From NCBI RefSeq assembly GCF_000367345.1, contig NZ_BARE01000014.1, positions 1-64,000 on the forward strand: 64,000 bases of DNA. The letters are read 5' to 3'. The translations under genes and the position numbers were made by a program. A model generated the notes under the pieces. The model saw nothing but the letters and a program-made list of their open reading frames with translations. It had not been told where the DNA came from and did not search any database. Shown here piece by piece: positions 20,912 through 29,825 of this stretch. This stretch comes from Sphingobium xenophagum NBRC 107872 (GTDB taxonomy: Bacteria > Pseudomonadota > Alphaproteobacteria > Sphingomonadales > Sphingomonadaceae). Position 1 is the stretch's first letter; each line of letters begins with the position of its first letter.

Positions 20912-21391
20912 ATGGGTAAACCGCCGCAAATAGTCGATCTGGATGATTTCGATCGCCGGATCATCGCCGCGCTGGTGGAGGATGGGCGGATGACCGTGAC
21001 CGACCTTGCCATGGCGGTCGGGCTGTCCAAGACCCCCTGCCAGGTAAGGCTGCGGCGATTGCAGGAAAGCGGCGTGATCCGGGGGTTCCGGGCGATGGTC
21101 GATCCGGCCAAGCTGGGGATGGACCATGTCGCCTTTGCCGAGGTCAAGCTGTCCGACACGCGGGAAAGCGCGCTGACCGAGTTCAACGACGCGGTGCGGC
21201 GCATTCCCGAAGTCGAGGAATGCCATATGATCGCCAGCAGCTTCGACTATCTGCTCAAGGTGCGGACGGCGGACATCCGCCGCTATCGCACCGTGCTGGG
21301 AGAGAAGATTTCCAGCCTGCCCCATGTCGCCAGCACATCGACCTTCGTGGCGATGGAAACGGTGCTGGAGGCCGGAGGCAGGCGGAAATAG
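20912..21391 (+). CDS. Lrp/AsnC family regulator, probable putA activator
   Basis: 159 residues. It has an N-terminal helix-turn-helix (LDDFDRRIIAALVEDGRMTVTDLAMAVGLSKTPC, about residues 9-42) and a C-terminal ligand-sensing RAM domain (VEECHMIASSFDYLLKVRTADIRRY). It is divergent from putA across a gap of about 75 nt. In Rhodobacter and Agrobacterium the corresponding Lrp-type PutR activates putA in response to proline; by position this is the likely role here. It is convergent with uxuB, with only 6 nt between the stops. Confidence 0.92.
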   Translation: MGKPPQIVDLDDFDRRIIAALVEDGRMTVTDLAMAVGLSKTPCQVRLRRLQESGVIRGFRAMVDPAKLGMDHVAFAEVKLSDTRESALTEFNDAVRRIPEVEECHMIASSFDYLLKVRTADIRRYRTVLGEKISSLPHVASTSTFVAMETVLEAGGRRK

Positions 21392-21397
21392 GCAGCG

Positions 21398-22867
21398 TCA
21401 ATTGGGGCGAAAAGTCTCCAGCGCGGCGCGCGCGCCATAGGTTTCCAAAATGGTCAGCCAGCGGACCAGTATATCGCGGAACAGCGGATTTGCGCCCAGA
21501 GCAGGCGGCACGACCGCGTCGAAGGCGAGGATGGCGGCGACCCGATCCTGCGTCGTCGCTGCCGCGCCCAGCATGGCGGCGATCGGCACGGCCAGCGGAT
21601 CGTCCACGACATGCAGATTGCCCAGATCGTCATGGCCCACCTGCCAGCGAATCCAGGCGGCGACCGCCAGCGACAGGGCGTCGATACCCTGCCCCGCCTC
21701 GATCCGCGCGGCGATGGTGGCAAGCAGACGCTGGGGCAGTTTCTGCGATCCGTCCATCGCGATCTGGTGCGTACGGTGGCGCAGCGTAGGATTGTCGAAG
21801 CGGGCCATCAGCTCGCGGCGATAGGCCGCCACGTCGAGTTCCGCCGGGGGCGAAAGGGTCGTTTCTGCCTCGTCCCATAGCGTTTCGACGAAGATGCGGG
21901 CTTCGGGCAGGGCTAGGACGTCATGGACATAGTCGATCGCGGCAAGGCCACCCAGATAGGCGATGCCGCTGTGCGCGCCGTTGAGCAGGCGGAGCTTGGC
22001 TTCCTCCCACGGGGCGACGGCCGCGGTGATCTGAACGCCTGCGCCAAAATCCGGGCGCGGGCCGCAGAAATCATCCTCGATCACCCATTGGATGAACGGT
22101 TCGGTCTTGACCATGGCCTGATCTTCAACGCCCAGACGCATGGTCAGGGCGGCTATGTCGTCGGGCGTGGTCGCAGGAACGATACGATCGACCATGGTTT
22201 CAGGGAAAGCGCCTTCCGCCGCGATCCATTCCGCCAGAGCGGCGTCGTGACGACGGGCGAGCGCCAGTACGGCATTGCGCAGGCGGGTGCCGTTATGGGG
22301 AAGATTGTCGCAACTGATCGCGGTGAAGGGAGGCAGTCCCGCCACTTTGCGCCGTGCCAGCGCCGCGACGATATAGCCGGGCGCGGTCTGCGGCTGTTCC
22401 AGCGACAGGAGGTCGGCGGCAAGTTGCGCGTCATCCTCGATCAGCGCGCCGGTGGCAGGGTCGAGCTTATAGCCTTTTTCCGTGATGGTGAGCGTGACGA
22501 TATGGGTGTCGGGCGCTGCCATGGCGGCGATGAGCGCCTGCGGCGCCCTGGGCGCGACGATGACGTCCTGCACCGCACCGACGATGCGCGCCTGTTCCGA
22601 TCCGCCATCGCGCACCAGCATGGTATAAAGGCCGTCCTGCGGCACCATCTGGTTGCGCACGGCAGGCGAACGCAGAGAGGCGGCGGTGATGCCCCAGCGC
22701 AGGTCGCCTGCGTTCAGGGCGTCGTCAAACAGCACCGCCTGATGCGCGCGGTGGAACGCGCCGATGCCCAGATGGACGACTCCCGGCTTGACCTGGCTAC
22801 GGTCATAATTTGGGCGAAGGACGTCGGCGGGAAGCGCCGCGAGCATCTGACTCGACAGGCGGGTCAC
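21398..22867 (-). CDS. uxuB: Fructuronate reductase / mannitol dehydrogenase family
   Basis: 489 residues of the long-chain mannitol dehydrogenase family. The Rossmann N-terminus is VVHLGIGAFHRAHQAV, then LTITEKGYKL; the catalytic region includes NGAHSGIAYLG (Lys-Asn-His-type active site, variant). Next to uxaC, the expected reaction is reduction of D-fructuronate to D-mannonate with NADH in hexuronate catabolism. The start overlaps the uxaC stop by 4 nt. A tagaturonate or mannitol dehydrogenase activity is possible from sequence alone; context favours UxuB. Confidence 0.9.
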   Translation of the reverse strand: MTRLSSQMLAALPADVLRPNYDRSQVKPGVVHLGIGAFHRAHQAVLFDDALNAGDLRWGITAASLRSPAVRNQMVPQDGLYTMLVRDGGSEQARIVGAVQDVIVAPRAPQALIAAMAAPDTHIVTLTITEKGYKLDPATGALIEDDAQLAADLLSLEQPQTAPGYIVAALARRKVAGLPPFTAISCDNLPHNGTRLRNAVLALARRHDAALAEWIAAEGAFPETMVDRIVPATTPDDIAALTMRLGVEDQAMVKTEPFIQWVIEDDFCGPRPDFGAGVQITAAVAPWEEAKLRLLNGAHSGIAYLGGLAAIDYVHDVLALPEARIFVETLWDEAETTLSPPAELDVAAYRRELMARFDNPTLRHRTHQIAMDGSQKLPQRLLATIAARIEAGQGIDALSLAVAAWIRWQVGHDDLGNLHVVDDPLAVPIAAMLGAAATTQDRVAAILAFDAVVPPALGANPLFRDILVRWLTILETYGARAALETFRPN

Positions 22868-24279
22868 AGCTTGTAGGCCTGCTTGACGAGGTCATAGGCC
22901 AGCGCGCGGGCGACCTCGAACGCTTCATCCTCCTCCATGCGATGTTCGACCACCAGTTGCGCCAGCCAGCCGCAATCCATGCGGCGGGCGACGTCATGGC
23001 GCGCCGGGATCGACAGGAAGGCGCGGGTATCATCGTTGAAGCCGACCGTGTTGTAGAAACCGGCGGTTTCCGTCGCGCGCTCGCGAAAGCGGCGCATCCC
23101 TTCCGGGCTGTCATGGAACCACCAGGGCGGGCCAAGCTTGAGCGCGGGATAATGGCCGGCCAGCGGCGCCAGTTCGCGCGAATAGACATCTTCGTCAAGG
23201 GTGAAGAGAATGAGGGTCAGGCGCGGGTCGGTGCCATAAAGGTCGAGCAAGGGCTTCAACGCGGTGACAAATTCCCCTGCGGTCGGGATGTCGGCGCCCT
23301 TGTCCTTGCCAAAGCGCGCCAGCACGGCGGCATTATGGTTGCGATGTACGCCGGGGTGCAACTGCATCACCATGCCGTCCTCAATCGACATGCGCGCCAT
23401 TTCGGTGAGCATATGGCCGCGGAACAGTTCCGCCGCCGCCGCGCTGACCGGACCGGTGGTGACCCTGGCGTAGAGCGCCTCAATCTCCGCGCGGGGCAGA
23501 TTGGCGGTGAAGGCGGACGGATGGCCATGATCGGTCGAGGTCGCGCCCGCCGCGCGAAAATCTGCGCGGCGCTTTTCATGGGCGCGCAGATAGCCGGCAT
23601 AGCTGCCCGCATCCTCGCCCGTCATGGCGCAGAAACGCTGGACATTGGCGATGAACTTGGGATCGTCGGGGTCCAGCACCGGATCGGGACGATAGGCGGT
23701 GACGACCTTGCCGCCCCAACCGCTGGCGCGGATCGCGCGGTGATGGTCGAGCGGGTCAAGCGGGCCTTCGGTGGTGGCGATGACTTCGATATTATAGCGA
23801 TCGAACAGCGCGCGCGGGCGGAATTGCGGCGTTTTGAGCGCGGCGTCGATCAGGTCGTAATAATGATCGGCCGTCTCCGCCTCCAGCCGGACGTCGATGC
23901 CGAAGGCCTCGGCAAAGACCCAATCGAGCCACATGCGCGACGGCGTGCCCCGGAAGAGATGATAGTTGGCGGCAAAGATGCGCCAGATGGCGCGCGGATC
24001 ACTGGCGGTTGCGCTGCCATCGACGGTGGGAACGCCCAGTTCGTCCAGCCTGACGCCCTGGCTGAACAGCATGCGGAACACATAATGGTCAGGGACGATC
24101 AGCAAATCCGCCGGGTTGGCGAATGGCTCGTCATAGGCGAACCAGCGCGGGTCGGTGTGGCCGTGGGGCGAGACGATGGGCAGATCCCTGACGCTGGCAT
24201 ACAGCGCGCGGGCGATGTCGCGGGTGCGCGGTTCGGCCGGGAACAGACGATCGGGATGCAGAATGAGAGGCTTAGGCAA
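22864..24279 (-). CDS. uxaC: Glucuronate isomerase
   Basis: 471 residues, the standard UxaC length. It interconverts D-glucuronate with D-fructuronate, and D-galacturonate with D-tagaturonate. The metal-binding SPHGHTDPRWF near residue 37 and the downstream LHPGVHRNHN and GDDTRAFLS-type segment (FNDDTRAFLSIPARHDV) are diagnostic. It is in an operon with the transporter gene upstream (3-nt gap) and uxuB downstream (4-nt overlap). The next enzymes, mannonate dehydratase (uxuA) and KDG kinase, are not in the window. Confidence 0.96.
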   Translation of the reverse strand: MPKPLILHPDRLFPAEPRTRDIARALYASVRDLPIVSPHGHTDPRWFAYDEPFANPADLLIVPDHYVFRMLFSQGVRLDELGVPTVDGSATASDPRAIWRIFAANYHLFRGTPSRMWLDWVFAEAFGIDVRLEAETADHYYDLIDAALKTPQFRPRALFDRYNIEVIATTEGPLDPLDHHRAIRASGWGGKVVTAYRPDPVLDPDDPKFIANVQRFCAMTGEDAGSYAGYLRAHEKRRADFRAAGATSTDHGHPSAFTANLPRAEIEALYARVTTGPVSAAAAELFRGHMLTEMARMSIEDGMVMQLHPGVHRNHNAAVLARFGKDKGADIPTAGEFVTALKPLLDLYGTDPRLTLILFTLDEDVYSRELAPLAGHYPALKLGPPWWFHDSPEGMRRFRERATETAGFYNTVGFNDDTRAFLSIPARHDVARRMDCGWLAQLVVEHRMEEDEAFEVARALAYDLVKQAYKL

Positions 24280-24282
24280 GAA

Positions 24283-25569
24283 TCATGCTCCTTCGACGCG
24301 GCCTATGCCAGCGGTGGTGACGACCTGATAACGCGGAATGACAAGGTGGATGGCGCATAGCGCGACGAGATAGGCACAGGATGCGACGGCGAAGATCGGT
24401 CCGTAGCTGCCGATATTTTCCAGGATCGTTCCGGCAAATTTCGCCATCATCATGCCGCCGATCGCGCCCGCCAGGCCGCCAAGGCCGATGACCGATCCGG
24501 CCATCCAGCGCGGAAACACATCACCCGGCAATGCGTAGAGATTGGCGGAAAAGCCCTGATGCCCGGCGCAGGCCAGCCCGATCAGGCCGACCGCAACCCA
24601 CATGTTGGGCGCGTGGGTCGCAAAGGCGATCGGCACGGCACACAGGGCCGCCAGAAACATCGCGCTCTTGCGCGCGCGGTTGACGCTCCAGCCGCGCCCC
24701 ATGAAGCGCGAGGATGCCCAGCCGCCAGCGACCGACCCGACATCGGCCAGCAGATAGACCGCGACCAGCGGCGGGCCGAAATCCAGCATCTTGACGCCAT
24801 ATTGCTTGTTGAAGAAGTCCGGCAACCAGAAGAGGAAGGTCCACCAGACCGGGTCAATCAGGAAGCGGCCCAGCATATAGGCCCATGTCTGGCGCAGCCG
24901 AAACAGCGCGGTCCATTTGACGGGGCGCTGTTCTTCGACAGGGTCGGTTTCGATCCAGGCCAGCTCCTGCGCGCTCAGGCTCTTTTTCTCGCGCGGGCGA
25001 CGGTAGAAACCGAGCCAGGCGGCCAGCCAGACCACGCTCAGCAGGCCGGTGAGGATGAAGGCCCAGCGCCAGCCCATGGTGACGGCGATGACCGGCACGA
25101 TCAACGGAGTCAGGATCGCGCCGACATTGGACCCGGCATTGAAGATACCGATAGCGAGCGCCCGTTCCTTCTTGGGAAACCATTCATTGGTTGCGGCGAT
25201 CGCGGCGGGGAAGGTTCCCGCTTCGCCCAGCGCGAGCGGGATGCGGGCGATCAGCATGCCCGCGGTCGAGGTGAAAAAGATGTGGGCGACATGGCCGATC
25301 GTCCACAGCGTCACCGCCACCGCATAGCCCGCGCGCGCCCCGATCCTGTCGATCAGTCGGCCGAAAAGAACATAGGCGATGCCGTAACCGGCCTGAAACC
25401 AGATGGCGAGGTCGGCATAGCCGCGCTCCGTCCAGCCATAACGTTGCTAAAGATCCGGCTTGAGCGTCGGCAGGACGAGCCGATCGATATAGGAGAGCAC
25501 GACCGCCGCGAACAGCAGGGCACAAACGATCCAGCGTATTTTACCCGATGGCTTTGGGATGTCGGTCAT
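24283..25569 (-). pseudogene. Hexuronate MFS transporter (ExuT-like), interrupted by an in-frame stop
   Basis: Read through the stop, this is 428 residues of an anion:cation symporter such as ExuT. The N-terminus begins MTDIPKPSGKIRWIVCALLF and includes SYIDRLVLPTLKPDL; then codon 41 is TAG (25449-25447), after which QRYGWTERGYADLAIWF continues the family alignment in the same frame with no other lesion. A C-to-T change of CAG (Gln) explains it. The downstream part keeps the transporter motifs (IPLALGEAGTFPAAIAA). A GTG at 25320 could start a shorter product lacking the first two helices, unlikely to be functional. It is the first gene of the uxaC-uxuB operon. A sequencing error, suppression or readthrough are alternatives. 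Confidence 0.85.
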
Positions 25570-25903
25570 GCAGACGCTCCAGGGAAAATCATTCGTCCTT
25601 CCGACGAAGGCGGGGGTACCGATTATGTTTGAGCGTCACGCCCGCTCGACCGGTCATGGGAAGGGTGAGGGCCGGCGTGCAGACCGCCCCCACCCTTCCG
25701 CGCCAATGGCGCGCTTTCCCTCCCCCGGCAGGAGAGGAAAACTCTGTTCAGCGTCGCTATCACTCGTTCGCCATGACGGCACCGCCATCGCGGCGGTCAC
25801 AGGTGACGAAATGCTTGGCCTTAATGTTCTTTGCCATGGAACGGTCCTGCTGCGACGCTTCCGGCGGTGCGATCCGAGTGATGCCGCCGCGCGGTGATGA
25901 ATA
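25570..25903. other. Intergenic region upstream of the hexuronate operon
   Basis: About 330 nt without a credible gene. The part near 25660-25740 has an imperfect inverted repeat (GGGTGAGGGC with CCCCCACCCTT) and looks like decayed REP-type sequence. Open frames here are short and poorly coding. Together with the operator at 25904-25921 it forms the 513-nt divergent gap before the LacI-type gene. Confidence 0.6.
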
Positions 25904-25921
25904 AATGATAGCGGTACCATT
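25904..25921. promoter_or_regulatory. LacI-type operator between the hexuronate operon and its regulator
   Basis: AATGATAGCGGTACCATT is an 18-bp pseudo-palindrome with a central CG; 14 of 18 positions match its own reverse complement, the form expected for LacI-family operators. It lies 160 nt upstream of the LacI-type start and about 335 nt upstream of the transporter start. The half-site TGATAGCG recurs at 29752-29765. Confidence 0.68.
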
Positions 25922-26082
25922 GGAACAAGTGCAGCAGGCTTGTCAATCGTGCAGCGCAGCATGAACAACTGGCGCGCAATCGCGCCGGATGCTCGGCCAA
26001 TTCATGTCTATTGTGGCGTGTCATTTTGCGCTTCGCGATGAACGCCAGATTGCGCTACGAACCTCGCCGTAAAACATTTAGC

Positions 26083-27174
26083 ATGACAAGGCCCAATCCG
26101 TTGAGTGACAGCAGAGCATCCCGCCGCCAGCGCAATGCGCCAACGATCAATGACGTGGCCCGCGAGGCCGGGGTGTCTCCGATGACGGTCTCACGCGTCA
26201 TCAACGGGGAAAAGGCCGTCCGCCCGGCAACCCGCGCCAAGGTGGACGTAGCGATTGCCGCCCTGAATTACGCGCCGAGCGCAGCGGCGCGCAGCCTGGC
26301 CGGTGGCGAGGAGATGCGGATCGGCCTGCTCTACAGCAACCCGTCCTCATCCTATCTGAGCGAATTTCTGGTCGGCAGCCTGGAGCAGGCGAGCGGTAGC
26401 GGCGTGCATCTGGTGGTCGAGAAATGGGATGAGCAAACCTCCATCAAGGCAGTGATCGACCATCTGCTGCGCGGGCGAATCGATGGGGTGATCCTGCCGC
26501 CCCCGCTCTGCGACCTTCAGGACATGGCGCATGCCCTGGTCGCGGCCAATATTCCCGCCGTCGCCGTCGCCACCGGGCGATCGGATGGCGAACTGGCGGC
26601 GGTGCGGATCGACGATCGGCAGGCCGCCTATGAAATGACCCGCCACCTCGTCTCGCTGGGGCACAGCCGCATCGGCTTCATCAAGGGCCATCCCAATCAG
26701 AGCGCCAGCATCCGGCGGCTGGAAGGCTATGTCGATGCGCTGGATGAAGCAGGCATCGCCGTCCAGAATGATTATATCGCCCAGGGCTATTTCACTTACC
26801 GATCCGGGCTGGACGCCGCCGAACATATATTGGCGCTGCCCGATGCGCCGACGGCCATCTTTGCCAGCAATGACGATATGGCGGCCGCAACCGTGGCGAT
26901 CGCCCATCGGGGCGGACTGGACGTGCCGGGCGACCTGACCGTATGCGGCTTTGACGACACATCGCTGGCGACCACGATCTGGCCCGAACTGACGACGATC
27001 CGCCAGCCCATCAGCGCGATGTCGCGCGCGGCGGTGGAGTTGCTGGTCAAAATGCTACGCGCACGGCGCGCGCAGGATGAAGACATGCCCGCGCATCTCG
27101 TGCTGGACCATCAGTTGATCCGGCGCCAATCGGACGCTCCGCCGCGGGTGCGGCCAAGGGTAGTCGGGCGGTAG
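26083..27174 (+). CDS. LacI-family transcriptional regulator
   Basis: About 363 residues. The N-terminal helix-turn-helix is TINDVAREAGVSPMTVSRVI with the hinge helix NYAPSAAARSLAGGE; the rest is the periplasmic-binding-protein-like sensor domain (MRIGLLYSNPSSSYL, GRIDGVILPPPL, IFASNDDMAAATVAIAHRGG, VCGFDDTSLATTIWPELTTIRQP). I start at the ATG at 26083 (MTRPNPLSD), since the segment upstream is unlike the family; no strong ribosome site is visible. It is divergent from the hexuronate transporter-uxaC-uxuB operon and is likely its repressor, with a uronate or derivative as inducer (inference from position). Confidence 0.9.
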   Translation: MTRPNPLSDSRASRRQRNAPTINDVAREAGVSPMTVSRVINGEKAVRPATRAKVDVAIAALNYAPSAAARSLAGGEEMRIGLLYSNPSSSYLSEFLVGSLEQASGSGVHLVVEKWDEQTSIKAVIDHLLRGRIDGVILPPPLCDLQDMAHALVAANIPAVAVATGRSDGELAAVRIDDRQAAYEMTRHLVSLGHSRIGFIKGHPNQSASIRRLEGYVDALDEAGIAVQNDYIAQGYFTYRSGLDAAEHILALPDAPTAIFASNDDMAAATVAIAHRGGLDVPGDLTVCGFDDTSLATTIWPELTTIRQPISAMSRAAVELLVKMLRARRAQDEDMPAHLVLDHQLIRRQSDAPPRVRPRVVGR

Positions 27175-27180
27175 CACCAT

Positions 27181-27255
27181 CGGTTCGTTTCGCACGAAGT
27201 CGAGCAACATCCGGCACGGCGCCTTGTGTTTCTCGACTTCGCTCGAAACGAACGA
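27181..27255. repeat. Repeat family B, complete palindrome between convergent genes
   Basis: A two-arm inverted repeat starting GGTTCGTTTCGCACGAAG and ending CTCGAAACGAACGA, with a loop of about 20 nt. It fills the 92-nt space between the converging LacI-type gene and purB, where it could end transcription from both sides. Confidence 0.85.
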
Positions 27256-27266
27256 CTGTTCGATAG

Positions 27267-28583
27267 TTATGCTTCGCCGAACACCCGGCGGAAAATGGTG
27301 TCGACCTGCTTGAAATGATAATCGAGGTTGAACTTGTCCTCGATCTCGGCAACCGGCAGCGCGGCGGTGACGTCAGCGTCGGCCTTGAGCAGTTCGAGCA
27401 GCGAGAGTTGGCCGTCTGATTCCCAGACCTTCATCGCGTTGCGCTGGACATAGCGATAGCTGTCCTCGCGGCTGACGCCCGCCTGGGTGAGAGCCAGCAG
27501 CACGCGCTGCGAATGGACAAGCCCGCCCATCTTGTCGAGATTCTTCATCATCCGCTCAGGATAGACCAGCAGCTTGTCGATCACGCCCGTCAGGCGAGCC
27601 AGCGCGAAGTCGAGCGTGATGGTCGCGTCGGGACCGAAGAAACGCTCGACCGACGAATGGCTGATGTCGCGTTCGTGCCACAGCGCGACATTTTCCAGCG
27701 CGGGCACGACTGCGGCGCGCACGACGCGGGCCAGGCCGGTCAGATTTTCGGTCAGCACCGGATTGCGCTTGTGCGGCATGGCCGACGAACCCTTCTGGCC
27801 GGGCGAGAAATATTCCTCCGCCTCCAGCACTTCGGTGCGCTGGAGATGGCGAACCTCGACAGCCAGGCGCTCGATCGAACTGGCGATGACGCCCAGCGTC
27901 GCGAAGAACATGGCGTGGCGATCACGCGGGATCACCTGGGTCGAGACAGGCTCGACGGAAAGGCCCAGTTTGGCCGCAACATGCTCTTCAACCGCGGGGT
28001 CGATATTGGCGAAGGTGCCGACCGCACCGGAAATGGCGCAGGTCGCGACTTCGGCGCGCGCAGCGATCAGGCGCGCCTTGCAGCGGGTGAATTCGGCATA
28101 GGCTTCCGCCATTTTGAGGCCAAAGGTCACCGGCTCGGCATGGATGCCATGGCTGCGGCCAATGGTCGGGGTCAGCTTATGCTCAAACGCCCGGCGCTTG
28201 ATCACGTCGAGCAGCTTGTCGAGATCCTCGATGAGAATGTCGGACGCGCGCGCCAGTTGCACCGCCAGGCAGGTGTCGAGCACGTCGGAGCTGGTCATGC
28301 CCTGATGCATGAAGCGGGCTTCATCGCCCACCTGCTCGGCCACCCAGGTCAGGAAGGCGATGACGTCATGCTTGGTCACCGCCTCGATCGCGTCGATCGC
28401 CGCGACGTCGATCACCGGGTTGGTCGCCCACCAGTCCCACAGCGCCTTGGCCGCCGATGGCGGCACGACGCCCAGTTCGCCCAGCTTCTCGGTCGCGTGC
28501 GCTTCAATCTCGAACCAGATTTTGAAGCGGGCTTCCGGTTCCCAGAGAGCGGTCATTGCGGGGCGGGCGTAGCGAGGGACCAT
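27267..28583 (-). CDS. purB: Adenylosuccinate lyase
   Basis: 438 residues of the fumarase/aspartase superfamily. It catalyses two steps of purine synthesis: release of fumarate from SAICAR and from adenylosuccinate. The signature GSSAMPHKRNPV and the catalytic loop regions MTSSDVLDTCLAVQL and TPTIGRSHGIHAEP are present. I start at the ATG at 28583 (MVPRYARPAMTALW), the usual family N-terminus; the frame is open 52 codons further. It stands alone on the minus strand. Confidence 0.97.
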   Translation of the reverse strand: MVPRYARPAMTALWEPEARFKIWFEIEAHATEKLGELGVVPPSAAKALWDWWATNPVIDVAAIDAIEAVTKHDVIAFLTWVAEQVGDEARFMHQGMTSSDVLDTCLAVQLARASDILIEDLDKLLDVIKRRAFEHKLTPTIGRSHGIHAEPVTFGLKMAEAYAEFTRCKARLIAARAEVATCAISGAVGTFANIDPAVEEHVAAKLGLSVEPVSTQVIPRDRHAMFFATLGVIASSIERLAVEVRHLQRTEVLEAEEYFSPGQKGSSAMPHKRNPVLTENLTGLARVVRAAVVPALENVALWHERDISHSSVERFFGPDATITLDFALARLTGVIDKLLVYPERMMKNLDKMGGLVHSQRVLLALTQAGVSREDSYRYVQRNAMKVWESDGQLSLLELLKADADVTAALPVAEIEDKFNLDYHFKQVDTIFRRVFGEA

Positions 28584-28864
28584 GGGCGAATCCTGCATAG
28601 GAAGGGAAAGGTGCCGCGCGCCTAGCAGCGTCCTTGCGCCGGGGCAAATCGCGCCGGTTGCGCCAAAGAAAATCGAGTTAAACGCTTCGGCTGATCGCAA
28701 TTGGAACAGCAAAGACAGTCGAATCGAGTATATTCCCAAGACAAGCTGTTAGACATGAACGGATGTTCAGGAACATTACCCGCTTTTGGGTCATTATCCC
28801 CTCGTCATTCAATGCTGCACAGATTGTTTTATTCTGTGACGGCCAAGTAACCGAGGAGATTGCC

Positions 28865-29305
28865 ATGATCCGCACGCTTCTAATCACGAGCGCCCTTGCT
28901 ATCGCCGCTCCCGCCATCGCGCAGGAGACGATGCCATCACAGGGCGCAATGCCCGCGACGCCTGCCCAGCCTGCCATGCCGGGCGATCCGCAGGCGGGCA
29001 TGCCGCAGGCCGAAACGCCAGCGACTCCCGCAACGCCAGCCAATCCCGGCAATGCAGTCGCATCGATCGTCGACACCGAATTTCCGGCCTATGACGCCAA
29101 TAGCGACGGCCAACTCGACCAGGCGGAATTTTCCAAATGGATGGTTGCCCTGAAGGATCAGGAAATGAAGGCAACCGGCAAAAGTTTGCCTGCCGAGCAG
29201 GTCACGGCATGGGCCAGCGGCGCATTCACCACGGCGGACACTGACAAGAGCGTGTCCATCAGCAAGCCGGAACTGGTCGCCTATCTGAGCGGCGGCGCCG
29301 GTTAA
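28865..29305 (+). CDS. Exported EF-hand protein
   Basis: 146 residues. The signal peptide MIRTLLITSALAIAAPAIAQ has a clear cleavage site after AIAQ. A proline- and alanine-rich linker (repeats of ATPA and MP) covers about residues 22-60. Two EF-hands follow: the canonical DANSDGQLDQAEF (about residues 76-88) and a second, DTDKSVSISKPEL. It probably binds calcium outside the inner membrane; its partner is unknown. I start at 28865, preceded by GAGGAGATTGCC; the frame is open earlier but that part lacks a signal sequence. A terminator follows. Confidence 0.85.
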   Translation: MIRTLLITSALAIAAPAIAQETMPSQGAMPATPAQPAMPGDPQAGMPQAETPATPATPANPGNAVASIVDTEFPAYDANSDGQLDQAEFSKWMVALKDQEMKATGKSLPAEQVTAWASGAFTTADTDKSVSISKPELVAYLSGGAG

Positions 29306-29371
29306 AAAGACGCAGAGATCCTCCCCGTCGCGAAGGACGGAGAAGAAGAGCCCGAAAGGGTCGCAACAAAT

Positions 29372-29404
29372 GGGCGGTATGGTGAAAACCATGCCGCCCT
29401 TTTT
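29372..29404 (+). terminator. Rho-independent terminator after the EF-hand gene
   Basis: GGGCGGTATGGT and ACCATGCCGCCC arms with a short GAAA loop, followed by five T residues. It lies 67 nt after the EF-hand stop and just before the end of the converging small gene at 29423, so it may serve both. Confidence 0.9.
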
Positions 29405-29422
29405 GCGTGGTCAGGATTTGTT

Positions 29423-29617
29423 CTAGCTGCGTTTCCGCGCGTACAGCAATGCCGCGACGATCGCGGCCGAGCCGATGCCGACAGCCGCGCCGGTCCAGGC
29501 GACTTTGCCAGCGGATTTACGCGCCGCGCTGGCAAGGTCGCGCTTGTCGTCGACGGGTTGCACGGGGGTGGCGGATGGAGCGTCGGTGTCCGGCGCAGTC
29601 TTTTCGGTTTTGCTCAT
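29423..29617 (-). CDS. Small single-pass membrane protein
   Basis: 64 residues with a charged, disordered N-terminal half (Pro, Thr, Asp, Lys) and one C-terminal hydrophobic helix (WTGAAVGIGSAAIVAALLYA, about residues 40-59) ending ARKRS, so the C-terminus is probably cytoplasmic or membrane-anchored. I recognise no family. Codon use is consistent with a real gene, and similar tiny membrane proteins are common in sphingomonads. The ATG is at 29617. Confidence 0.6.
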   Translation of the reverse strand: MSKTEKTAPDTDAPSATPVQPVDDKRDLASAARKSAGKVAWTGAAVGIGSAAIVAALLYARKRS

Positions 29618-29727
29618 GACAGGGACAGCTATGCCGCAAAGCGGCGGCGGGGAAAAGATGAAAGGCGGCTACATGACAACTATCCGTCGCAATCCGCCTG
29701 TGCCACCATCCTTGTCCAACCTGCCCC

Positions 29728-29765
29728 TTGACTTCCAAGCAATGACGATGTTGTTAGCGCTATCA
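29728..29765 (+). promoter_or_regulatory. Promoter and LacI-type operator of the sugar porter operon
   Basis: TTGACT (29728-29733) is followed after 17 nt by TTGTTA, a weak -10, which is overlapped by the palindrome TGTTAGCGCTATCA (29752-29765). The palindrome is of the LacI-operator kind (central GC), placed so that a bound repressor would block RNA polymerase. On its complementary strand it contains TGATAGCG, as in the operator at 25904-25921. Confidence 0.55.
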
Positions 29766-29825
29766 GTAACGGTCGCATGGCCGGGGCATGTTGCAACGAG
29801 ATAAAGATGGGAAGGACGCGAGAGG

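Noticed and set aside
24283-25320. A 345-residue transporter starting at the GTG at 25320
   Set aside because: The family sequence continues upstream in the same frame past the TAG to a proper N-terminus at 25569, so this is the remnant of a longer gene rather than an independent short gene.
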